This document shows, in pieces, positions 37,897-47,208 of a DNA stretch of 64,000 nt. The notes beneath the pieces were generated by a model. The model searched no databases. It saw only the letters and a program-made list of their open reading frames with translations, and had not been told where the DNA came from. Positions within the stretch are counted from its first letter, which is position 1. Every line of letters starts with the position of its first letter. This DNA comes from Shewanella seohaensis (GTDB lineage: Bacteria > Pseudomonadota > Gammaproteobacteria > Enterobacterales > Shewanellaceae), in NCBI RefSeq assembly GCF_025449215.1, contig NZ_CP104900.1, forward strand, positions 1 through 64,000, written 5' to 3'. The position numbers and the translations under genes are program-made.

Positions 37897-39939
37897 TTAC
37901 CAGATTTTAACGCGCTCATCTGGTTTTAAGTACATCTTGTCGCCCTCTTTCATCTCGAAGGCTTTGTAGAAGGCTTCGATATTGCGAGGCGTACCCATAG
38001 CGCGATAGTGGCTAGGTGAATGCGGGTCAGTCAACAGACGACGACCTAACTCTTCATCACGGTAATTGCGGCGCCATACCTGTGACCAACCAACGAAGAA
38101 ACGCTGCTCGCCCGTTAAACCATCCAGCACAGGTGCAGGCTTACCATTTAAGCTCATCGCGTAGGCACGCGCCGCTACCGTTAAACCGCCTAAGTCACCG
38201 ATGTTTTCGCCTAAGGTTAAATCACCGTTTACAAACTTACCTGGCAGGGCTTCATAGCCAGAATACTGCGCAGACAGTTGCTTACCACGTTTTTGGAACT
38301 CTTCACGGTCTTTATCCGACCACCAGTCACGCAGGTTGCCATCGCCATCGTACTTAGCGCCTTGGTCGTCGAAACCATGGCTGATTTCGTGGCCAATCAC
38401 CGCACCGATACCACCGTAGTTCACCGCATCATCGGCATCCATATTGAAGAATGGTGGCTGCAGAATCGCGGCTGGGAACACGATTTCATTACTTACAGGG
38501 CTGTAATAGGCGTTCACTGTTTGTGGCGTCATATGCCACTCGGTACGATCGATAGGCTTACCAAGCTTGTTGATCATGTCTTGATATTCAAACTGGGCGT
38601 AACGCATATAGTTGCCCACCAGCTCATCAGGCTTGATCTCTAGCGCAGTGTAGTCTTTCCATTTGTCTGGATAGCCGATTTTATAGGTAAATTTAGACAG
38701 TTTTTCCTGTGCGGCGACCTTAGTTTCAGGCGTCATCCACTCGAGTTCATTGATGCTGACTTCAAAGCCCTTGATCAGGTTTTTGATCATGGTTTCCATG
38801 CGGGCTTTGGCTTCTGGCTTGAAGTATTGCTTCACATACTCTTCACCCACTAACTCGCCAATCACTTGGTCGGCGCCATCCACAGCCTTTTTCCAGCGTG
38901 GTTGTTGCTCTTCGATACCCATCAAAGTTTTGCTCTTGAAGGCAAAGTTTAGGTCAACAAAGTTTTTGCTGAGCAACTCGGCATAGCTATCCACTAAGTG
39001 GAACGTTAAGTAATCCTGCCAAGCAGAAACGGGGAAGGCATCAAAGTTAGCGCCTAATTTTTCGAAATAAGATGGCTGACGCACGATGATGTCAGTCACT
39101 TTATCGCCAAGGCCCGCACTGGTCGCAAAGGCATCGATATCAAACTTGCCGGTCAGCTTTTGCAGCTCAGCACGGCTCAGCTTGTTGTAAGCCTTGTTCG
39201 CATCGCGAGATTCAACACGGCTCCACTGACTCTTAGCGATCATCATCTCGATGTCGGCCACGTTTTTCGCCGCGCGTTTGGCATTCTTGTAGCCCGCTTC
39301 GGTCAGAATATCGGTCACATATTTCGCCATCGCTTGGCGGTTAGCGACAAACTTAGCGTCATCTTTTAAGTAGTAATCACGGTCTGGCAGGGTTAAGCCT
39401 GACTGGCTTAAATACACCGCATATTGGGTAGAGTTTTTAGCGTCGTTGTTCACGTAAAAACCAAAGGGAATGCCTGAGCCGCTGGTCAATAATTTGCCCA
39501 TTACTGCAGGTAATTCGCCATGGGTTTTCACCGCTGCGATATCGGCCAATAGTGGATTAAGCGGGGTCACACCTAAAGTTTCGAGCAAATCGGTGTTCAT
39601 AAAGCTGGCGTTAAAGTCACCGATTTTTTGATTATTCGAGCCAGGGGCTGCATCTTTTTGCGCAGCGGCGGCATCGATGATTTTCTTCAATGCATCTTGG
39701 CTTTGATCGTACAGCACAGAGAATGCGCCATAGTTAGATTTGTCGGCTGGAATGGGCGTATTCGCTAACCATTTGCCGTTCACGCTGTAGTAGAAATCGT
39801 CTTGATGGCGAACTGAGGCATCAAAGTTTTGTAATTCAATGCCAGAAACCGCGGCGACTTCAGTTTTAGGCTCGCTGCTGCAAGCGGCTAAACCTAGGCT
39901 CAGGGCAATCCCCAGCGCCAGTGTGCTAATCTTCTTCAT
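37897..39939 (-). CDS. pepO: M13-family metallopeptidase (neprilysin-like), lipoprotein
   Basis: 680 residues. The signal peptide has a lipobox LAAC followed by SSEPK, so it is membrane-anchored, probably in the outer membrane facing the periplasm. The M13 N-domain is followed by the catalytic domain with zinc motif HEISH (~517-521), the third ligand in GENIGDLGG, NAYYSP for substrate binding and the C-terminal CxxW-like end LKPDERVKIW. It cleaves small peptides of up to about 30-40 residues in known relatives. It has its own promoter region and no operon partner. The start ATG at 39937-39939 follows gaggaaaac. Confidence 0.9.
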   Translation of the reverse strand: MKKISTLALGIALSLGLAACSSEPKTEVAAVSGIELQNFDASVRHQDDFYYSVNGKWLANTPIPADKSNYGAFSVLYDQSQDALKKIIDAAAAQKDAAPGSNNQKIGDFNASFMNTDLLETLGVTPLNPLLADIAAVKTHGELPAVMGKLLTSGSGIPFGFYVNNDAKNSTQYAVYLSQSGLTLPDRDYYLKDDAKFVANRQAMAKYVTDILTEAGYKNAKRAAKNVADIEMMIAKSQWSRVESRDANKAYNKLSRAELQKLTGKFDIDAFATSAGLGDKVTDIIVRQPSYFEKLGANFDAFPVSAWQDYLTFHLVDSYAELLSKNFVDLNFAFKSKTLMGIEEQQPRWKKAVDGADQVIGELVGEEYVKQYFKPEAKARMETMIKNLIKGFEVSINELEWMTPETKVAAQEKLSKFTYKIGYPDKWKDYTALEIKPDELVGNYMRYAQFEYQDMINKLGKPIDRTEWHMTPQTVNAYYSPVSNEIVFPAAILQPPFFNMDADDAVNYGGIGAVIGHEISHGFDDQGAKYDGDGNLRDWWSDKDREEFQKRGKQLSAQYSGYEALPGKFVNGDLTLGENIGDLGGLTVAARAYAMSLNGKPAPVLDGLTGEQRFFVGWSQVWRRNYRDEELGRRLLTDPHSPSHYRAMGTPRNIEAFYKAFEMKEGDKMYLKPDERVKIW

Positions 39940-40119
39940 TGTTTTCCTCAGCTTCCGTTTAAAGTTGTTATTTTTTCCCGCAAAACCTTAGCATTTTGCC
40001 CTGTCTGGCTGTAGCAAGATTTTGTAAAAGGTTATGACACTTATCGCCAGCTGCCAAACACATCAAGCGGCTGCCAAGTGCAAGGCAAGATAAATGCTCA
40101 TAGGACAGCACATAAAACA

Positions 40120-40145
40120 AAGGGCATGACCTTCGTCATGCCCTT
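40120..40145 (-). terminator. Hairpin after the patatin gene
   Basis: aagggcatgac / gtcatgccctt 11-bp perfect stem, loop cttc, followed on the minus strand by tgttttatg; terminates the patatin-barrel gene. Confidence 0.75.
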
Positions 40146-40152
40146 GCGTTAA

Positions 40153-42368
40153 CTAGAACGCCTTACCGATGAATAAATACAGGGATTTATCCCCCATATC
40201 GGTAATACCAAAGCCCAGTGCCGCGGGCCCCATCGAGGTATCTGTGCCTATGTATAAACTTGAGGCGTAAATCAGATCCGAGAGTGAGACTTCATCTCGC
40301 TCAAACCAGACATTCCCCGCCTCTAAGCTTAAACCCAAATAGAGTGGGTAATCCGTCATCCCCAGCGCATCACGGCCAAGATCATACTGATAAACAAAGG
40401 CACCAAAGAGCTTGTGGGCGCCAGTGAGTGAGTCCTTGTGATAGCCCGACAGATTTAAGAACCCCCTAAATCCGACAAATGTAGCGTGTTAAAGCCATCA
40501 TTATTGTTGGTAGCCACTGAGGCTTTGCCGACAAAGGCATGATTACCGACACTGAGCGCCCCTTTCCAATCAGCCTCAATCTGCACGCTATATTCGTTCT
40601 CATTGTTATCGACGAGATCATCAAAATCTTCGTTACGCACATAGACGTTTAAGGTGATACGGTTACCCGATGTCGGGAAGCTGATACTGTCTAAACTGTC
40701 ATAACCCGCTCTTAAGTAAGCACCATAGGATTTAAAATCGAAATCCTTAATCAACCAAGCATCGTTAACAATAACGCCCTTTTCGGCCACTAACCCTAGT
40801 TCGACAAAACCTTGTAACACATAGTTATAGCCAATCCCCAGTTCAACCGTGTGGGTCTTTTTGTCGAAGATCAGGGCGCGGTTATTGTTATCGTATAAAT
40901 CCCAGTTATGGACATCGTATTGATAACGGGCACGACTATAAAAATCTTGATCCCTATCCAAGGGTTGATAAAACTCGGTCGCAAACAGTTTTTCAAAACC
41001 TAATTTGACTTCGTTACGCCACTCGCCGCCGTTAAAGGTTAAGTCGGTCATGGTATAGGCCATATCGAAACTGATGGCCGATTCGGTGCTAAAGTCGTCT
41101 TCCCAGTTAAACCCGAGTTGGAAGTAATTTGGTCCCCAAGATTTAGCTCGGGTGGTCACCGTCAGCACTCGGCCTTCTTCTGACTCCACAAACTCGGCAT
41201 CCACGCGCTCAAACTTATTGAGGGAATAGATGCGTTTTAAGGCATCGTTCAATTCATCCTTAGTCACGGCTTGGCCGGCTTTGAGATCTAAGGTTTCCTT
41301 CAATAAGTTAAGGCTCACCTTCGACTGATTATCGAACACAATTTCTTGGATTGGATGCGCCACATCCGCCATCAACTGCTTACCTTTGGCCTTCTTGGCC
41401 TCAACATAGGCCGCATATTCCTCGGCGCTGACACTCATGCTTTGTAATTTATCCAGCTGACCATTGGCAGCCTCTTTGCCCAGCGTCAACGCCAGAGGCA
41501 TGATGGTAAAGTCCGTGGTGCTTAAGGCATCGATGGCGGGACGGATCAATACGTCTTTCTCGCTAAGCAGCTGTTTTTGCTTTTCGGTACTGGCATTGGT
41601 CAAGAAGTTCGATAACTGATCGAGCACCGCAATCGTGCTGTCGAGCTTGTCTTTGGTCACCAGTGGCGAGCCGATATCCACGGCAATCACTATATCGGCG
41701 CCCATAGCCTTAACTACGTCCACGGGCATATTGTTGGCAATCCCGCCGTCGACTAATAACTTGCCATCAATCAGTGTTGGCTGCAGCGCCCCAGGCACAG
41801 TTGCAGATGCCTGCATGGCTTTGACTAAGCTGCCGTGGTCGATGACGACGGGTAAACTGGTTTCTAAATCCGTTGCCACCGCTCGATAGGGAATGGCCAA
41901 CGTATCAAAATCACCAAATTGCTGCACCAGATCCGTGGATTGGCGTAATAGCTGCGACATGGTTTGCCCGCGCAGCAAGCCACTCGGTGCACGGACTTCG
42001 CCCTCGGTATAACCGATATTGAGCGGAATATTGTAACGATCACGTAACTGTTTATCGCGGTAACTCAAGACGTTACGCGGAATGGTATCCGAATAACCAC
42101 TATCCCAATCGACCCCCATCATAATGGCTTCGACTTCACTGGCGCTGTAACCCAAAGAGTACATGCCGGCGACATAGGCCCCGATACTGGTGCCGGCGAT
42201 ATAGTCCACGGGGATATGATGTTCTTCTAGGATTTTAAGCACGCCAACATGGGCAGCACCTTTAGCGCCACCACCACTGAGCACCAGTCCGACTTTAGGC
42301 CGTTCTGCCGCATACAAGGGCGTTAACAGTAAACATAAAAAGACAGAGGCGAATATTCGACGCATCAT
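40153..42368 (-). pseudogene. Patatin-like phospholipase with outer-membrane barrel, one-base frameshift
   Basis: Sec signal peptide (~1-20, cleavage near LYA-AERP) and patatin domain (~25-215) with oxyanion loop GGGAKGAAH, serine motif GTSIG and the DGG Asp (VDGGIANN). Next come a linker, a POTRA-like domain (~330-400: QEIVFDNQSKVSLNLLKETL) and a C-terminal beta-barrel. The frame stops at 40455. CCCCC at 40462-40466 needs six C, after which the barrel continues to a final strand SLYLFIGKAF. Corrected length is 738 residues. The layout (patatin-POTRA-16-strand-like barrel) resembles PlpD/type Vd secretion proteins, which release or display the lipase domain. Start is one of two ATGs at 42363-42368. 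Confidence 0.85.
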
Positions 42369-42550
42369 AGTGGGCTACTTTTTATTGGATAAAAAATTCA
42401 ACTTATCTTAACAAATTTATTGATTTAACCGTCAGCGATATTTTATCTGAACCGATGAGTGATTAAGGGATACAAAATAAACCGCATCATCTTATCCTTG
42501 AGTTAAACCACAGGCTAAATACGGCAAACGCAGCTCAAAATAACAACAAA

Positions 42551-42580
42551 GGGCCCGCAAGTAAAAATACCCACGGGCCC
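42551..42580 (-). terminator. Hairpin after the large sensor gene
   Basis: gggcccg / cgggccc stem with a 16-nt loop, T-rich sequence following on the minus strand. Moderate terminator for the propeller-GGDEF-EAL gene. Confidence 0.5.
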
Positions 42581-42598
42581 GATGAAATACACAATCTC

Positions 42599-45500
42599 TT
42601 AAGAGCCAAGCACGCTCTTTTTCAGTAAATATCGCTCGAACTCGACCACAGACATAGGTTTGGCAAAGTAATAGCCCTGCACAATGTAACAGCCGCGGCT
42701 AAAGACCTGCTCCAATTGCTCAACGGTTTCGACCCCTTCGGCCACCACGGTTAATTTCAAGTTGCGGGCCAACTCAATAATACTGCTGACAATGGCCTGA
42801 TCCGCAGAGTTGGTGGCGATATCAATTAAGAAGGAGCGATCAATCTTCAAGGTATTCACATCAAAATGACGTAAGTAAGCTAACGAAGAATACCCAGTAC
42901 CGAAGTCATCGATGGCCACTTCAATTCCCAACTCTTTAAGCTGAGTCAGATGGGTTTTCGCCGCTTGCACTTCCTTCATTAGCACCCCTTCGGTGATTTC
43001 TAACCCGAGGGATGAGGTCGGCATTTGTGTATCGGCCAAAATTTTCTTTAACCCATCAATAAAGTCAGGTTGACGGAAATGCACCGCCGAAATATTCACC
43101 GACAATTTAAACGGAGTGTTGCAATGTTTCACCCATTTAGCGCCGTCCAAGCAGGCTCGGCGGAATACCCAGCGGTCGATTTCAACCACTAAACCACAGG
43201 CTTCGGCGACCTTAATAAAAATATCGGGACGGATATAACCTTCCTTCGGATGACGCCAACGAATTAAGGCTTCCATCCCAATAAATTTATCGCCCCGCAA
43301 AATATCAATCTGCGGCTGATAATAGAGTTCAAACTCTTCCCGCTCGATGGCCTTACGTAAATCAGCTTCCAAGCGTAAATGGTATAAGGCTTGGGCATTA
43401 CGCTCCGACGAATAATATTTAAAGTTGCCACGCCCCTCTTCTTTAGCGTGGTACATGGCAAGATCAGCATTTTTAATAAAGGCTTCGGGCTGCACCGCAT
43501 CGTCGGGCCAAATACTGATACCGATACTGGTGGAGATATAAAACTCGCGACCAAACAATTTAAATGGCGCCACAATTTGCGCGAGTAACCGCTCGGCAAT
43601 GTGGTTTATCTCATTTAAGTTATTGGCATTTCTCAGCAGGATCACAAACTCATCGCCGCCAAAACGACACAGCAAATGCTCACTGCCGATGCAAGACTGC
43701 AAGCGGTTGGAGGCTTCGACCAGCAAGGCATCGCCCATGCTGTGGCCGTAGGAGTCGTTTACATGTTTAAAGCGGTCGAGATCGAGGAATAAAAGCGCCA
43801 GCTTTTCACCACTCTGCTGCGCGGTCTGAATCGATTGCAATAACCTGCTCGAAAACAGTGAGCGGTTTGGCAGCCCAGTTAACACATCATAATTCGCCAA
43901 TCGTCTCAGGTCCGCCTCGGTACGTTTTCGCTCGGTAATATCCGAAAAGACAATTACATAGTGTACTGAGCTATCACTCGTCGACTGCATCACCGAGACG
44001 TTAAGCCATACGGGGCAAACCAGCCCATTCTGCCCCACTAACTCACGCTCACCCGTCCATGAATTGTCTTGGCCGAGCAACTGATGCACTTCGGTCGAGA
44101 GACCATCCTTCATTTGCACGAATTGAGAAAATGATTGTCCCACGAGGTCATGCTGCTCAGAGCCAATAATTTGCTGCGCCGCATGGTTCGCCACCCGAAT
44201 ATTTTCATCCACATCCAAGATCAACACCCCTTCTGAGGTGTTCTCAAAGGCTTGGGCGAGAAGATTAATTTCATCCTCTAGCTGACGCTGCAGGGTAATG
44301 TCGCTATAAATCCCCGCTACCCGTTCAATCTCGTGGGTAGTGCGATTACGCGACACAGGGCGGCCCCTCACTCTTAACCAGCCCCAATTACCACTGCGGC
44401 GTTGATAACGATATTCCGCCTCAAAGCGGTCGACTTCACCCGCTAACATACTATTCCACTGACCTAAGGCTTTATCCCTATCCTCAGGGTGGACGGGGAG
44501 AGTCTCGAGGGTAACCACAATCTCATTAGCATGGTTACCCAACACGGCGCCACGGTTATCGAGGTAAAAGCTCTGGGTATCTCTATGCCATTCCCAGAGA
44601 TCGGAATCGCTCCCACGCAGGGACTGACGCAAACGGTCGTCACTCTCGGTCAGCGCTTGGTTCATCGTCATAAAGGTCCTAACTTGACGCTGACGATACC
44701 AGGCCAGACTCAATGCGATGATCGAAAAAATCAGTAGCAAGATGCCCTTAAAGCCCTGAGTCAACCACCAATGCTGCTCAACATAGAAGGGATAAGCGAA
44801 GGGTTTATCCGACCAGATCCCATTCACCTGACTTAAAATCTCCAGCCCATACTCGCCCGCCGCCAGTCCAGCGAGGTTTATCTGCGACTCGCCTTGCAGC
44901 AGTACATAGTTATCTTCTTCCCCTTGGTAGCGCAGTCGATATTTAAATTGAATCGGCGAATCATCGAGATAATCGAGGTTAGTGATCTGTAAACTCACCA
45001 TGTTGGCATCGGGTTTAATTACCATCATGGGCTGGGGTAATAGGGAAACTTCGGTGCTGTTATCGTAATAGACAGACACAGACTCGAGCATCACATGGTC
45101 ATCGGTGATCCGGTTGACCAGCTTATCCACATCCAAATGCATGACCCCTTCCGGGGTGCCAAGATATAGACCAAACTCGGGCGAATAGAAGTAAGCTCCT
45201 TCATTCATTTCATCGGAAATCAGCCCATCGAGTTGGTTAAACATGGCGATATGGCCGGTTGCTACATCTTGGCGGATCAGTGAATCGGCGCAGGCCACCA
45301 GATTAGCTTTAGGCGTCTTTTGGATAAAAAACACTGAGCTGCAATTCACTTGCCATAGCGCAGTCAGCGAAACCAGTTCACTGCTGTTGAGGTGATACTC
45401 AAATAAGCCCTTTTCGTAGGAGCCAAACCACATCACTCCAGGTGACATTTCTTCGATATGGCTAACGGTGGGCATGGCACTCAAGCCATTGAATAGGCTT

Positions 45501-47071
45501 CGCTGATCGTGGAACTCATTAGCCTCATCCAGATAGCCAAAAACCCGTTTACCACCGATCCACAGCTTACCGTCGGAGGCGCGATACAAGGTTCTAATCG
45601 CCGGACGCTTGGGTTCCACGGCATCTTTAGCAAGTTTTGCAGGCTTGTCGATGTCAAAGGCCTGCGGTGCCTTTAAGCCGGGATCCCAGAAATACAGGCC
45701 AGTAGAACTGGCGATCCACACCCGCCCCTTTAACAGTGGATCGACATAAGTGCGATAAACCAGCTTGTTTTTAAATTCATCTTGGCCATTGATCCACTTT
45801 GCAAAACTCTCGCCCTTAAAGCTTGTCCTATCAACCACAAACAGGCCGCTGGTGCTTGAGATCAGCAAGTAGTGCTCGGCAAATGGGCTGATATCGTAAA
45901 TGCTCTCGTGGGACAGCAAACCTTCAATCGGGATATCTATGGTTTGCTGTGTATCCTTGGCAATAAACACCACATTGGATGAGCCAAGCCAGAGTCCTTC
46001 AGGTGCCGCAAACACCGACCAAATCATGGCATCGTCCAACGCGTAGGGTTTATCCGCGGTATAGGTCTCTAAGATAAAATCGGGACGCGATGCCAGCAGC
46101 GCCAAGCCATCGCCAGAGCCACCCACCCACATCAAACCCGAATCATCGAACAGCATGGCCTTGAGGATTTCCATATTGGCCTGCTTTTTCAGCTCCTCCT
46201 GATAATTCTCAATCTGGTGAGTCTCTGGCGACCATTTCAATAGGCCAAAACGACTGGCAAACCATAGCGAGCCTTTAGGGTCTTCAACAATCACAGTGCT
46301 CCAATCGGGTAATTCAGGCACGGCCTCAAGTTGCTGTGTGCTTGGCTCGAAACGATACACGCCACGGCTCGTCGCCAACCATACGCGGTGTTTCGTATCC
46401 TCAAGCATATCGAGAATGCTTCCCATAGACTCAGTCCATGGGTATTTACTGAGGGTTTTACCTGACTTATCCAGCAGCAATAAATCAAATTGCCCAGCCA
46501 GCAGGATTTGCTCATTGGGGAGCACCAATAACTTGCGCCAAGGCAGATCGCGATTAACCGCCAGTTGAGTCACCAGAGTGAGTTCAGAAGTCGCAGGGGA
46601 ATACTGATAAATCTGACCATTATCAATCAGCAATAGCCAACGCTGGGCATCCATACGCGCCGCAGACACCATGGCGCCACCGCGAAAGTGCGGGAACAAA
46701 TCGGGTGAGCCAAACAGCGTAAATTGATTGCCACGGATATCGTAGAGATACAGCGCCGCGTTGGTGCTGACCAGCAGCTTGTCTTGCCCTACGTTGACCA
46801 CTGAATTAAGGAAATCATCCGCAAGACGGGACTCGCTCCCCGTTTTGTCTATGCGTCTGACTTTAGAATTACTCACGCGATATAAGCCTTGCTCGGTCGC
46901 CGCCCAGACAAAACCATGGTCATCTAAGGTCAAGCCACGGATACTGGTGGCGGCTAATCCATCTCGGTCGGTGAAAACACGTTGCACAAATCCACCAGCC
47001 CAAACCATGTTCAGACCAGAGACAAAAAGGATGAAACATGCCAGAAGTGTTTTAGTTATTCTTGTTTGCAT
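42599..47071 (-). CDS. Two-component-propeller / PAS / GGDEF / EAL sensor protein
   Basis: 1,490 residues. Signal peptide ~1-25; a long ligand-binding beta-propeller of Reg_prop repeats (~30-690; recurring D-x-x-G-x-V/L-W-[AV]-T/A patterns such as DDHGFVWAATEQGLYR and DDSGLMWVGGSGDGLA); a Y_Y_Y-type beta domain (~700-770); one helix (~783-803); two PAS/PAC domains (~830-1070); GGDEF (~1137-1141) and EAL (~1265) domains. Both motifs are canonical (GGDEF, EALIRW, DDFGTGYSSL). The periplasmic propeller would sense a ligand, probably a polysaccharide or sugar since relatives are HTCS-like, and pass it to c-di-GMP turnover. The ligand is inferred, not known. Signal-peptide start fits ATG 47069-47071. 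Confidence 0.9.
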   Translation of the reverse strand: MQTRITKTLLACFILFVSGLNMVWAGGFVQRVFTDRDGLAATSIRGLTLDDHGFVWAATEQGLYRVSNSKVRRIDKTGSESRLADDFLNSVVNVGQDKLLVSTNAALYLYDIRGNQFTLFGSPDLFPHFRGGAMVSAARMDAQRWLLLIDNGQIYQYSPATSELTLVTQLAVNRDLPWRKLLVLPNEQILLAGQFDLLLLDKSGKTLSKYPWTESMGSILDMLEDTKHRVWLATSRGVYRFEPSTQQLEAVPELPDWSTVIVEDPKGSLWFASRFGLLKWSPETHQIENYQEELKKQANMEILKAMLFDDSGLMWVGGSGDGLALLASRPDFILETYTADKPYALDDAMIWSVFAAPEGLWLGSSNVVFIAKDTQQTIDIPIEGLLSHESIYDISPFAEHYLLISSTSGLFVVDRTSFKGESFAKWINGQDEFKNKLVYRTYVDPLLKGRVWIASSTGLYFWDPGLKAPQAFDIDKPAKLAKDAVEPKRPAIRTLYRASDGKLWIGGKRVFGYLDEANEFHDQRSLFNGLSAMPTVSHIEEMSPGVMWFGSYEKGLFEYHLNSSELVSLTALWQVNCSSVFFIQKTPKANLVACADSLIRQDVATGHIAMFNQLDGLISDEMNEGAYFYSPEFGLYLGTPEGVMHLDVDKLVNRITDDHVMLESVSVYYDNSTEVSLLPQPMMVIKPDANMVSLQITNLDYLDDSPIQFKYRLRYQGEEDNYVLLQGESQINLAGLAAGEYGLEILSQVNGIWSDKPFAYPFYVEQHWWLTQGFKGILLLIFSIIALSLAWYRQRQVRTFMTMNQALTESDDRLRQSLRGSDSDLWEWHRDTQSFYLDNRGAVLGNHANEIVVTLETLPVHPEDRDKALGQWNSMLAGEVDRFEAEYRYQRRSGNWGWLRVRGRPVSRNRTTHEIERVAGIYSDITLQRQLEDEINLLAQAFENTSEGVLILDVDENIRVANHAAQQIIGSEQHDLVGQSFSQFVQMKDGLSTEVHQLLGQDNSWTGERELVGQNGLVCPVWLNVSVMQSTSDSSVHYVIVFSDITERKRTEADLRRLANYDVLTGLPNRSLFSSRLLQSIQTAQQSGEKLALLFLDLDRFKHVNDSYGHSMGDALLVEASNRLQSCIGSEHLLCRFGGDEFVILLRNANNLNEINHIAERLLAQIVAPFKLFGREFYISTSIGISIWPDDAVQPEAFIKNADLAMYHAKEEGRGNFKYYSSERNAQALYHLRLEADLRKAIEREEFELYYQPQIDILRGDKFIGMEALIRWRHPKEGYIRPDIFIKVAEACGLVVEIDRWVFRRACLDGAKWVKHCNTPFKLSVNISAVHFRQPDFIDGLKKILADTQMPTSSLGLEITEGVLMKEVQAAKTHLTQLKELGIEVAIDDFGTGYSSLAYLRHFDVNTLKIDRSFLIDIATNSADQAIVSSIIELARNLKLTVVAEGVETVEQLEQVFSRGCYIVQGYYFAKPMSVVEFERYLLKKSVLGS

Positions 47072-47168
47072 TTGACGACTTACTTCATACCATAGTTGTA
47101 CTGTAGCAGTTCAAAAGCCTCAATTCACCCGCTTATTCACATTAGCGTTACAATTTTCGCAAGACAAT

Positions 47169-47194
47169 AAAAAAGCGCCCTTAAGGCGCTTTTT
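47169..47194 (-). terminator. Terminator of the pdhR-aceEF-lpdA region
   Basis: aaaaaagcgcc / ggcgcttttt stem-loop just downstream of the lpdA stop. Confidence 0.85.
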
Positions 47195-47208
47195 GTAGCT
47201 CGGCTAAA

